NCBI GenBank assembly: GCA_028279515.1
Contig: JANQNQ010000003.1
Span: 124,001-188,000 of the forward strand
DNA from: Flavobacteriaceae bacterium
Lineage (GTDB): Bacteria > Bacteroidota > Bacteroidia > Flavobacteriales > Flavobacteriaceae
Reading direction: 5' to 3'
Length of the DNA stretch: 64,000 nt
The notes below the pieces were generated by a model that ran no database searches, was not told the origin of the DNA, and saw only the letters and a program-made list of their open reading frames with translations. Shown in pieces: positions 8,365 to 16,715 of this stretch. Both the position numbers and the translations under genes were made by a program. Position 1 is the first letter of the stretch. The number at the start of each line of letters is the position of its first letter.

Positions 8365-9815
8365 ATTGCGCGTGCTCTTTTTGAAGTGAATACTAATAAT
8401 CCAAAGGCTGCCAATGTCCATAGCAAGATGGAAAGCAATGCCAATGTAGCCTCATTAAAGGCATCATTAAACTCTATGGGTTTGTGCTCAAAATCTGCAA
8501 ATTCTTCCCAATGTTCATGTTTCACCACATGGGTTTTTCCTTCAGAACCACTTGTTTTCGACGGACTGATATATTCCATTTGTAACTCGTTCATTGTTTG
8601 CGCCAATTCATAACGGTAGTCATCGGCTTGGCTTTGAAAATTGATATAGGCGGAAAAATCCGTGCCCGCTAGAATCATCGAAAGTTGCTTAATGGCCGTA
8701 AATGGATTGATAAAAGATGAGAACCGTGTGATGTCATTTTGATTCTCATAAGTATCTACCAACTTGGCATGATGTTGTCTGTAAAGTTGAGACGTGATCT
8801 TTTCTCCTTCGCGCATAACAAAACCACCGTAGTTAAACGGAAGCTCTGTCACCTTCGTTACGTTGTGAACCGCTAGCACCGAATCTCGCAAGTTGTTGTA
8901 ATGCGGGTCATCTGGATTATGACTATCTCCTTTTTTAATCACTTCTTTTTCAATCGCCGATTGAAAAGCAAGTTTGGTAGGAGTAGGGTGCCAATAGTTT
9001 CCTAGGGCCTGTGCCGATTTTGGCAATAGCACCACAAACAATAACCAAACACCCAATAAACGTAATAGTGCGTTCTTTGAACTTTTACTGCTGGCCGAAA
9101 CCACAACAGTTAGTGCAGAAATAATAAAGAGGAAGGCCAAATAACCAAGGCTTATAGTAGTCCATCGTAACCACTGTGCGCCGCCTGCCGCTTCGTTTCC
9201 CCATACAAAAAGAGCGATAACCATGACCAAAAGAATGGGCATGAAGAAAAGTAGCGCAATTGAGAAGAGTCCTAGTGATTTTCCGAAGAGCATCTCTTTC
9301 CAAGTTGCTCCTTGGGACAATAACATCTTTAGTGTGCCATTTTGCCTATCTGAAGAAACGCTAGAAAATCCAATAAAGAACAGAATGAGTGGAAGCACCA
9401 ATTGCAGTAGCAACGCCAAGCTTAGTTCTCCAAATCGCAGTGTCCCGGTCGAGAATGTCGCTTCAGAGAAATTGACACTATTTTGTCTATGTGCCTCGAG
9501 AAAGACTGTGTTTCCGGTATAGCTTTCCAATCCGTAGTCAAACATTCCCAAAGACGGATTGATTCGGAAGGCAAACGTTCCAAAATGCGCCATTCGATGC
9601 GGATGTTTGTCTGGGTTTGCTTCCCAACTTTGCCTCGCTTTAACTTGATGCTCTTTTCGAATATCATTCTGAGTGATATGATTTTGAATACCACTAACGG
9701 CGGCATACGCCGTTAGCAGTATAAAGATCAGATAAAGCAAATAAAAGGTCTTAGGAGTTGTTGCATTTTTCCAGAAGTTCAGTGCAAATAACCTAACATT
9801 CCCCCATTTCATCAT
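8361..9815 (-). CDS. ABC-2 type permease, first permease of module A
   Basis: This 484-residue protein has an N-terminal helix (about 21-43), a long extracytoplasmic loop (about 44-165) containing FGTFAFRINPSLG and NTVFLEAHRQN, then a block of five helices. A second loop (about 290-440) and a C-terminal helix (LLSILLWTLAAFGLLVF) follow. FSSVSSDRQNGTLKMLLSQ is the coupling-helix-like segment typical of ABC-2 permeases (compare SSEREXGTLXLLLSXP). The stop overlaps the ATG of the next permease by 4 bases, and the start abuts the end of the TonB receptor gene. It is clearly paralogous to the protein at 18149-19555. Confidence 0.87.
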   Translation of the reverse strand: MMKWGNVRLFALNFWKNATTPKTFYLLYLIFILLTAYAAVSGIQNHITQNDIRKEHQVKARQSWEANPDKHPHRMAHFGTFAFRINPSLGMFDYGLESYTGNTVFLEAHRQNSVNFSEATFSTGTLRFGELSLALLLQLVLPLILFFIGFSSVSSDRQNGTLKMLLSQGATWKEMLFGKSLGLFSIALLFFMPILLVMVIALFVWGNEAAGGAQWLRWTTISLGYLAFLFIISALTVVVSASSKSSKNALLRLLGVWLLFVVLLPKSAQALGNYWHPTPTKLAFQSAIEKEVIKKGDSHNPDDPHYNNLRDSVLAVHNVTKVTELPFNYGGFVMREGEKITSQLYRQHHAKLVDTYENQNDITRFSSFINPFTAIKQLSMILAGTDFSAYINFQSQADDYRYELAQTMNELQMEYISPSKTSGSEGKTHVVKHEHWEEFADFEHKPIEFNDAFNEATLALLSILLWTLAAFGLLVFTSKRARAI

Positions 9816-12314
9816 TTAGAATTTATATGTTGCATTTAACAAAACGTTTCTTGGTGCACCTGGTCCTAACCTATTAGGATTAAGACCGCCTAACCAATAC
9901 GTTTTATCAAATAAGTTGTTTATTTTTAATGTCAACTGTATGTTGGTAAAATTCGGCTTATAATACACAGCTGCATCAAATACAGTGTATTCTGGTAATA
10001 ACACTCTGCTAGTACTATATGTAGGATTGTACCAAGTAAATCTCTCATCTACATATTGAGCGCCCAAGCCAATTCCAATTCCTTTTAGTAAAGAGCTAGA
10101 TTCAAAATCGTATCTCCCCCAAAAATTTGCATTGTGCTTTGGAGCTCCTCCGATTCGTTGTCCTACAAACTCTGGAATAGCATCTTCTTCAATGGTGGCA
10201 TCTGTATAACCATAAGAAGCGGTTAGTTGTAAGTTTGGTAATACATAACCTGAAATATCTGCTTCAAAACCTCTACTTCTTTGCTCTCCTCTTGTTGTTA
10301 AGTTATCTAGATCAAAAGTGTCGCCAAGTAAGATGTTTTTTTGTGTGATATTGAAGATCGCGAAGTTGGCAAATATTTTTCCATTCAAAAATTCTCCTTT
10401 AGCTCCGAATTCTACTAAGCTACTTTCTAAAGGGTCAAATCTGCCTGGCGAAGCAGACCAGAAGAAACCTTCAGCAGTTGGGTTTAATGAAACCGTGTTC
10501 GTGTGTGGTTGAAAACCTTCTAAATAGGTGATATACGCACTTATGTCATTGGTAACTTCATAAGTTAAACCAAGTCGAGGTACAAAAGCGTTGGTTTTAA
10601 ACTCTTGTTCATCTCCCTCATAGTCAAAAATATCATTGAACCACTCATATCTTAGGTTGACCAAAGCTGAAAATTTTCCGACCTTAAATTGATTTTGAAT
10701 ATAGATACCATTTGAGGTAGTTAGGTTTGCTGGAATTTCGAATTGCGAAAGCACATAATTATTAGTATTTCTAATTCCGTTAAAAGGATTGGTCAAATCT
10801 AAATGTGGTACAACCGGAACTAAAAGCCCATCAGCCGTTTGTTGAAAATCATTTGGGTCACTTACTCCAGGTCTAAATCTTGCTCTAGTACCATCATTCA
10901 ACAAATAATCTCTTGCGCTATTTGCTCCACCTATGTTTCTTTCCCAGCGCGTTGCATCGTATCCTACTAAAATTTTATTGGTAATGTTATCTGTTTTGAT
11001 ATCATAATTAAAATATCCACTAAAATTATCAGTATTCCATTTTTGTTGTCTTTCTGCATATCTCATAGCTACAAGATTAGGAACAACATCTCCGTTAATA
11101 TCGTACGCTTGACGAAATGCATCTGCTCTATGCTCTTGTAGATCTTCATCCCAAGTTTGTTTCATATACTGGGCATTGAAACCAAAGTTCTCGGTAAACT
11201 TTTTACTAAAGCTCGTCATGAATATGAACTCTTTGGTCTTATAAAAGTCATTAATTGCACCTGGGTTCAAAGTAATCGGGGTACTATTTGGGTCATAGTT
11301 ATCACCGACAGCTTCGAAAATTGGCTGACCTCTATCTAAGTTACCTTCAGCGTTATTGTAGATCATTTCCACATTAAGAGAAGTATTTTCGTTTGGGATA
11401 TAGCTTAAAGATGGAGAAACTAAAATAGCATTGTTATTTACCACATCTCTAAAAGAATCTGCTTCTTGAATTGCTGCATTGAAACGATATAGCAACGTTT
11501 TAGAATCATTTAATGGCCCCGTAAAATCTCCAGTTGCTCTTAAGGTTCCAAAACTACCTGCAGAGACTGAAACTTCATTACGCTTTTCAGCTAGAGGCTT
11601 TTTAGTTACCATGTTTACAGTTCCACCCGGGTCGGCACTAGAAAATGTTACCGAAGACGGACCTTTAATAACTTCTACACGCTCAAGGTGAGAGGTTATA
11701 GGTTGTAAAAAGTAGTACTGACGTGTACGCATACCATTGAGCACTTGTCCATCGTCTGCTTGGGTTATACCACGTATATTATAATGATTGTATAAACCTG
11801 TAATCGAAACATTACTTACCGTTTTTACAGCATCTGGTAACTGAAATGCTAATCGATCTGCAATAAGCTCTTTAGTTACCGAAGCTACCGATTGTGGCAA
11901 CTCCTTGTTTTTGATGGCTACCTTTGTAGATGAAAAGGAATAATCACTGTTGTAGTCAGTTCGAGCCCTTCCTATGATCTCAACGCTTTGTAGTGATTCT
12001 GTTCCTTCTTGCAAAGTAATGGTTCCCAAATCATTGCGAGAACCTTCTGTTATTTGAATCGTACTATTATACGATTGAAACCCCAAATAGCGTACCTCGA
12101 CCAAATAGTTTCCGGCCGGAGCGCTGATCTCAAACCTCCCAGAATCATCTGTCAATTTACCAAAAGTGTTTGAGTCGCTTTTTAATGAAACTGTGGCGCC
12201 AACGATTGGGATGTTCTGATCATCAACCACGGTACCTGTAACTTGTGCCTGTGCAAAAGAGACCAGGCCTAAGAGAAGTGATATTAGGGGGAGTGTTGTT
12301 TTGAATATTTTCAT
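9816..12314 (-). CDS. TonB-dependent siderophore-type outer-membrane receptor
   Basis: This 832-residue protein has a signal peptide (1 to about 23, ending in SFAQAQ). A CarboxypepD_reg-like repeat follows (about 24-110, VTGTVVDDQNIPIVGATVSL), then a plug domain (about 125-230, with NKELPQSVASVTKELI and RGITQADDGQVLNGM). A beta-barrel ends in the outer-membrane signature NVLLNATYKF. The plug sequence is like siderophore receptors of the FhuA/FpvA group, so the substrate is probably a metal-chelate complex; the metal is not readable. It lies between ABC module A's ATPase and permeases with gaps of 4 bases or less. Confidence 0.92.
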   Translation of the reverse strand: MKIFKTTLPLISLLLGLVSFAQAQVTGTVVDDQNIPIVGATVSLKSDSNTFGKLTDDSGRFEISAPAGNYLVEVRYLGFQSYNSTIQITEGSRNDLGTITLQEGTESLQSVEIIGRARTDYNSDYSFSSTKVAIKNKELPQSVASVTKELIADRLAFQLPDAVKTVSNVSITGLYNHYNIRGITQADDGQVLNGMRTRQYYFLQPITSHLERVEVIKGPSSVTFSSADPGGTVNMVTKKPLAEKRNEVSVSAGSFGTLRATGDFTGPLNDSKTLLYRFNAAIQEADSFRDVVNNNAILVSPSLSYIPNENTSLNVEMIYNNAEGNLDRGQPIFEAVGDNYDPNSTPITLNPGAINDFYKTKEFIFMTSFSKKFTENFGFNAQYMKQTWDEDLQEHRADAFRQAYDINGDVVPNLVAMRYAERQQKWNTDNFSGYFNYDIKTDNITNKILVGYDATRWERNIGGANSARDYLLNDGTRARFRPGVSDPNDFQQTADGLLVPVVPHLDLTNPFNGIRNTNNYVLSQFEIPANLTTSNGIYIQNQFKVGKFSALVNLRYEWFNDIFDYEGDEQEFKTNAFVPRLGLTYEVTNDISAYITYLEGFQPHTNTVSLNPTAEGFFWSASPGRFDPLESSLVEFGAKGEFLNGKIFANFAIFNITQKNILLGDTFDLDNLTTRGEQRSRGFEADISGYVLPNLQLTASYGYTDATIEEDAIPEFVGQRIGGAPKHNANFWGRYDFESSSLLKGIGIGLGAQYVDERFTWYNPTYSTSRVLLPEYTVFDAAVYYKPNFTNIQLTLKINNLFDKTYWLGGLNPNRLGPGAPRNVLLNATYKF

Positions 12315-12318
12315 TTTA

Positions 12319-13014
12319 TTAAATGGTTTTTAAGTATAAGTTTTGCAATTCGCTTGCATTGATTTTGTTGGTATCTGACGTGTGGACCAATCTTCCTTCT
12401 TTCATGATTCCGATTTTTGTCCCCACGTTTACCGCATTAAAAATGTCATGGGTGGCCATAAAAATGGCTTTGCCCTCATCGCTAAGCTCTTTGCATATTT
12501 TGGTGAACTCTAACGTGGCTTTGGGGTCTAAACCAGAGATGGGTTCATCCATAAAAATGTATTCGGCGTTTTTAGAAAGTGCGATGGCGATACCCACCTT
12601 TTGCCGCATGCCTTTGGAGTAGGTAGACAATCTGTTATGATGAGCTGTTTCTTGGAGGCCAGCTTTTGCTAGAAAATCTGTCAATTCAGCTTGTGAGTAT
12701 TTAAATCCCGCTAATCTGCTGAAGAAATTCAGATTTTCAATACCTGAAAGATTTCCGTACAGTTGTACGACCTCGGGTATGTATGCAATCATTTTCGTGG
12801 TCTTATTGTTGCTTGATGTCACAGGAATTCCGTTGACCAAAGCCTCACCACTTGAGGGTTCTATCAACCCTAAAAACAGGTTGATTGTTGTGGTTTTGCC
12901 AGCGCCGTTTTGGCCTAGCAAACAAAATATCTCGCCTTTGTCAACTGATAAATTCAGTTCACTAAGCGCTTCTTGCTTACCATAGTTTTTGGTAAGGTTT
13001 ACTGCTTTTAACAT
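12319..13014 (-). CDS. ABC transporter ATP-binding protein, module A
   Basis: This 231-residue ATPase has Walker A GQNGAGKTT (about 34-42), the signature region STYSKGMRQKVGIAIAL (in place of the classical LSGGQ), Walker B YIFMDEPISGLDP and the H-loop ATHD. It belongs to the CcmA/NosF-like group that drives ABC-2 permeases. It probably energises the two permeases at 7018-9815, although the TonB receptor gene lies between them in the transcript. It is paralogous to the ATPase at 19552-20268, sharing the TYIPE/AYIPE and SKGMRQKVGIAIAL segments. The start codon lies 75 bases after the stop of the small cysteine-pair protein gene. Confidence 0.9.
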   Translation of the reverse strand: MLKAVNLTKNYGKQEALSELNLSVDKGEIFCLLGQNGAGKTTTINLFLGLIEPSSGEALVNGIPVTSSNNKTTKMIAYIPEVVQLYGNLSGIENLNFFSRLAGFKYSQAELTDFLAKAGLQETAHHNRLSTYSKGMRQKVGIAIALSKNAEYIFMDEPISGLDPKATLEFTKICKELSDEGKAIFMATHDIFNAVNVGTKIGIMKEGRLVHTSDTNKINASELQNLYLKTI

Positions 13015-13089
13015 AGTGTGATATGTAAAAATTAATGACTACAAGGCTCCCAATAGAAAACCTTGTTCTGCTTTAAGGTGTTAGCAACT

Positions 13090-13434
13090 CTAAAGCAATG
13101 ATTCCCTGTAGTCAAAAAGGGGAGGACCTCTTAGGTGTAATTGTATTGGTAAAAGTCTATGAAAAGAAGAATTTAATACAACATTTTGATAAAAAGGGGC
13201 TGTTAGAAAACGAACTTCAAGCAGCGTTTCGACATACAGTTGTTGATCAAAATAGAATGTACAGATATCACAATCTTCACCTTCGGCAATGTCACCATCA
13301 TCATATTGATGATGGTATTCATCATAGAAGGAGTCGAAAGAGTGATGGTGAGCAGTATGAAAAGCCAACGCTGCCGGCAACATAGCCAGATATGCCCCTA
13401 AGACCATTGCGATGATGTTATTTTTGCTCTTCAT
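13090..13434 (-). CDS. Small exported His/Asp-rich protein with a CDIC cysteine pair
   Basis: This 114-residue protein has a signal peptide (1 to about 24), then a cluster of His, Asp and Tyr (AFHTAHHHSFDSFYDEYHH, about 24-42) and an acidic stretch leading to CDICTFYF. The His cluster and CxxC pair look suited to binding a transition metal in the periplasm. It precedes ABC module A as the smaller 20474-20776 protein (CEHC) precedes module B, so the two are probably functional counterparts. A 6-3-6 palindrome (TTTGAC, GTCAAA; 13445-13459) sits just upstream of its ATG but may be chance. I know no named family. Confidence 0.7.
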   Translation of the reverse strand: MKSKNNIIAMVLGAYLAMLPAALAFHTAHHHSFDSFYDEYHHQYDDGDIAEGEDCDICTFYFDQQLYVETLLEVRFLTAPFYQNVVLNSSFHRLLPIQLHLRGPPLFDYRESLL

Positions 13435-13454
13435 TATTCTTTAATTTGACAAGG

Positions 13455-15692
13455 TCAAAATTGCTTTAAAAAAGTTATTTTACTGATAAACTGCGTGCTT
13501 TGTTGTGTTGGGTCAAAAATGTCTGTCTGTGTATCATTAAAGACTAGGTAAATGAAAGATAGCGGCATGTATTCCCAGCTAAAACGTACATTCCATCGTC
13601 CTTGTTCATTGAAACTGTTGTATTGATAAAACGTAGAAAGCTGTAATCTTGGGTTCAATGCCAAGCGTAGGTTGGCCGTATACAAGTCTGTCTTTAGGTC
13701 TTCCTCTGAAATTCCGACTCCTCTTATATCATTGTGCTCATAGTTCAAGGATAGTGTGGTATGCGGCAGCGGCGCAAATCGCATGGCTGCATTTATCGTT
13801 GTTCTTCTTCCATTATAAAAATCACCAAAATTTACACCGATGTCTCCAGACCATTTTTTAGACAGATCGGTATTGTATTGGATCAAATAACGCATGTAGA
13901 AATATCGGTCTTGCGCTATGTCAAGCCCCAAAGGAGAAAAGTCAAAATTGATGTTCTGCCATGTGGGCGTGGTGGACATTTCCAAAAAGCTGTTGTCCTT
14001 AAACCAAGTAAATACGGGGAAAATATATAAGCTGGCTTGCTGAAACCTGCTTGGGTCTGAAGCATCGTGATTGTAATTGACAAACATCCCTGGGTCCCAA
14101 CGTCTTATCCAATCGATGTTCTTTGGTCTCCAAATGTAGTATCCCCCTGGGTTGTGCCTAATGACATCATTTTGCCGTACAAAGCCCATTCTCGGATTGT
14201 AGTTGGCGTCAGTATACTCTGTTACCCAACCGTAATAATATTTGTTGGTGTCTTTCCCCACGAAGATTCTACCAGCAAAACCCGTATTGCCAGTGAGTTC
14301 ATCTATAGAAGTAGATAAAAGGTATTGAATATCTAACTGACTTGTAGGTCGTATTTGTCCGTCAATCGTTATGGTTGTATTGTTATTGCTGTCTAGTCCC
14401 AATGCATCACTTTGATCATCCAAACGATGTGTGACCATGACTCCGATATTGTTTTCTCTACCGTAGTTTTTTAAATAGCGAAAGACTCCAAAGTTTACTC
14501 CGGCCGAATTTTCAGTATCTCGTTGACGAACAAAAAGTCCCGCAAGTGCATTCTTTTCAGTACGCTGAGTAAACCTAGCTCCAACATCAATCGGAGCAGG
14601 GATTGCATTAAATTCTCCCTGAAGGCCTATCCTTCGACTAAAGAACGGACGAATGGACTGTTGCAATCCGCCAGACCATATTCCAGAATTTTCAAGAAAG
14701 AACTGCCTTCGTTCTGGGAAAAAGATATTAAATCGTTCTAAGTTGTTTACCGCTCGATCCACATCTGCTTGCGCAAAATCGGTATTCAAGGTCAAATCCA
14801 ATACCGTTTTGGGATTGATGGCCCATTTGGCGTCCAACCCGACCTTTGGTTCACTCGTTTTATCGATCAGTGCATTGCCTTCTTTATTTTCATCATAGGT
14901 ATAAAGTGCATACGGTTCAACACGAATGTTGGTGGAAGGAGGTGGTGCTTCAATACCAACCAATTTAGCCGCATAGGTCATACGGTATGGTGTAAATGAC
15001 TGCGGAATGGGAGGGAAGGTAGAAACCTCGATATCCCTTCGTGCATATCGTACTAGTGTGAAACCAAGTTCTATTGTATTTCCTTTCTCCGGAAGATTGT
15101 ATCGAAGTGATTTAAACGGAATGGACATTTCTACTGAGTATCCTTGTTCTGTCCTTTTGGTGCGAACACGCCAAAGCGTATTCCATCCCGTGTCAAAATT
15201 GTTTCCGTTGAAATTCTGAAAATCACGCTGGTTTCCGTAGGGAGTAGTTTGAAAACCTTGAGCATACTGTTTCAGATTTTGGGGATCTAAAGCTATGCCG
15301 AAAATATCGTTCTCACCCCAACTAAAATCCCTTCTTAAGTCTTGGATACGAATTCCTTTCAACCCCATAGAATCCTTGCAAAAAGCTCCTATATATAAGT
15401 TTTTGTCGTCGTATAAAAAACGTACCTCGGTCTTATACTGAACAGGGCCGCCTTGACGAGGTTCTCTTCGGAAGAAATCTTCGGTGATAGGCGCTTGCTG
15501 CCAGTCTGTCTCATCCAAACGACCGTCTAAAGTAATTTTACCTTTCACTTTTGAAACGTTCACTTCAACCTGAGTGTCAGGAGGAGGAAAGTTGTCTTCT
15601 TGCCCGTAACTAAAGATGTGAAACAGCACTAAGGCAGCGAAGTATAAGAAAGTATGCTTTGATCGATATGTGAAACGGTTGGTTGGTATCAT
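13455..15692 (-). CDS. DUF5916 outer-membrane protein with CBM9-like N-terminus
   Basis: This 745-residue protein has a signal peptide (1 to about 30). A carbohydrate-binding-family-9-like beta-sandwich covers about 40-230 (KGKITLDGRLDETDWQQA and EVRFLYDDKNLYIGAFCKDS are characteristic). A long beta-barrel region then ends in aromatic-rich strands and FISKITFLKQF. DUF5916 proteins of Bacteroidota have this architecture and are predicted outer-membrane barrels; their function is not established. It is in line with the surrounding genes (18-base gap upstream, 20-base gap downstream) and could offer an outer-membrane route or ligand-binding surface for the transport system. Confidence 0.87.
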   Translation of the reverse strand: MIPTNRFTYRSKHTFLYFAALVLFHIFSYGQEDNFPPPDTQVEVNVSKVKGKITLDGRLDETDWQQAPITEDFFRREPRQGGPVQYKTEVRFLYDDKNLYIGAFCKDSMGLKGIRIQDLRRDFSWGENDIFGIALDPQNLKQYAQGFQTTPYGNQRDFQNFNGNNFDTGWNTLWRVRTKRTEQGYSVEMSIPFKSLRYNLPEKGNTIELGFTLVRYARRDIEVSTFPPIPQSFTPYRMTYAAKLVGIEAPPPSTNIRVEPYALYTYDENKEGNALIDKTSEPKVGLDAKWAINPKTVLDLTLNTDFAQADVDRAVNNLERFNIFFPERRQFFLENSGIWSGGLQQSIRPFFSRRIGLQGEFNAIPAPIDVGARFTQRTEKNALAGLFVRQRDTENSAGVNFGVFRYLKNYGRENNIGVMVTHRLDDQSDALGLDSNNNTTITIDGQIRPTSQLDIQYLLSTSIDELTGNTGFAGRIFVGKDTNKYYYGWVTEYTDANYNPRMGFVRQNDVIRHNPGGYYIWRPKNIDWIRRWDPGMFVNYNHDASDPSRFQQASLYIFPVFTWFKDNSFLEMSTTPTWQNINFDFSPLGLDIAQDRYFYMRYLIQYNTDLSKKWSGDIGVNFGDFYNGRRTTINAAMRFAPLPHTTLSLNYEHNDIRGVGISEEDLKTDLYTANLRLALNPRLQLSTFYQYNSFNEQGRWNVRFSWEYMPLSFIYLVFNDTQTDIFDPTQQSTQFISKITFLKQF

Positions 15693-15710
15693 TTTTTGAT
15701 TGATTAGCTA

Positions 15711-16235
15711 TCAATTGAGTGTTATCGTACTTGCAAAAGAAAGCTGCTGCTGCAATTTGTTCAGCGAATAAAATTTTTGGTGTTCTTCATCATAGATCAG
15801 ACTTTCTACTAAGATCTTATCATCACAAAGTTTTTTTCCAAGGAAAGTGGTTGACAGTAATCGACTCTCTTGAGCTAAGAGATGATGAACCGCCAAACAA
15901 TGAGACTGCATAAATTTTTTCTCTCTAATACTCGGCATTCCTTTGATAGTTTGAAAGAGTGCTCTTTCGACCCGATAGGTATAAGGTTGTTGAGACTCAA
16001 ATGCGTTCTTATAGAAAAGGTTGTCTTTCTTGGTCACAAATATCACTTGATCAATGGTTTGGGCATCAATGAGTTCTATAAGGCTTTCTTGAGTCGCTTT
16101 ATCCCATTCAAAACAGGCCCCCAAGGCCGTATAGAAAAAGGCTTTCCCGTTATGGGAGTTTCTCAAGTCCTTTTCTATACAGTCACTTGGGCAAACTAAA
16201 AATAACCTGCTGTTATGAGTCAAAAGACTACTCAT
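15711..16235 (-). CDS. Unknown protein translationally coupled to the iota carbonic anhydrase
   Basis: This 174-residue cytosolic protein has FLVCPSDCIEKDL near the N-terminus, GKAFFYTALGACFEWD at about 32-46 and DQVIFVTKKDNLFY at about 62-75. It therefore probably has an alpha/beta fold with cysteines near strand ends. The arrangement faintly recalls beta-carbonic anhydrases, but the required CxDxR and HxxC zinc motifs are absent, so I do not assign that function. Its ATG overlaps the stop of the iota carbonic anhydrase gene by 4 bases, a coupling that implies equal production and shared purpose. Confidence 0.65.
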   Translation of the reverse strand: MSSLLTHNSRLFLVCPSDCIEKDLRNSHNGKAFFYTALGACFEWDKATQESLIELIDAQTIDQVIFVTKKDNLFYKNAFESQQPYTYRVERALFQTIKGMPSIREKKFMQSHCLAVHHLLAQESRLLSTTFLGKKLCDDKILVESLIYDEEHQKFYSLNKLQQQLSFASTITLN

Positions 16236-16705
16236 GATGCATCTTCTGAGCTAAAGGGAAGTGATGAATGGTGCACGTCAATTTTCAAGCTTCCGTCTCC
16301 ATTTCGTTCATATCCAAAGGTGTATTCAACCTTTGTTTCCCCGCCACTTAGGTCTGTGAAATAATAATTGCCCATAGCTAACGCACGTTTTTCTTCAATT
16401 ATGAAATTTGCATTTTCAAAACGCACATTTGTCCATGGTTGCAAGGCAAATCCTTTGTCTTCTGGAAAGTTTGGATCACCTCCGATAAAATAGGAAAGTG
16501 CCCCTTCTTTGGTGGGTCTAAACTGCTTCATCGCTGCTTTGGTTGGCTTAAACAGCACTTCCTTGTTTTCGAAATCATAGAGTTCGGCTATGAATTTTTT
16601 GGTATAGGTCTCACATTGGTCCCTATTGTCTTGCAAGCTTCCAATGCGCACAACGCCTTCACCCCAAACTTCTTGAGCAGTTTCTATATCCTTTTTTGTA
16701 ATCAT
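16232..16705 (-). CDS. Iota-type carbonic anhydrase (CaMKII-association/NTF2-like fold)
   Basis: This 157-residue protein shows the conserved features of the COG4337 iota carbonic anhydrases: YTKKFIAELYDFEN, VLFKPTKAAMKQFRPT, ALSYFIGGDPNFPEDKG, WTNVRFENA, AMGNYYF, VEYTFGYE and the C-terminal HHSSLPF. Family members hydrate CO2, and characterised examples work without a metal cofactor. Related bacterial genes have been mislabelled phosphoribosyl-AMP cyclohydrolase. No signal peptide is visible, so it is probably cytosolic. It lies between ABC module B (10-base gap) and the coupled 174-residue protein. A metal-independent carbonic anhydrase inside a metal-uptake-like operon would make sense as a substitute when zinc is scarce; this is inference. 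Confidence 0.78.
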   Translation of the reverse strand: MITKKDIETAQEVWGEGVVRIGSLQDNRDQCETYTKKFIAELYDFENKEVLFKPTKAAMKQFRPTKEGALSYFIGGDPNFPEDKGFALQPWTNVRFENANFIIEEKRALAMGNYYFTDLSGGETKVEYTFGYERNGDGSLKIDVHHSSLPFSSEDAS

Positions 16706-16715
16706 AATGATGGTT

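Noticed and set aside
13445..13459. TTTGAC-AAG-GTCAAA palindrome as an operator
   Set aside because: It overlaps a stop codon and is single; with 6-base arms it may be chance. It does not match the palindrome at 55256-55278.
15711..16235. Beta-carbonic anhydrase
   Set aside because: The CPSDC and GACFEWD segments faintly recall it, but the zinc ligands CxDxR and HxxC are missing.
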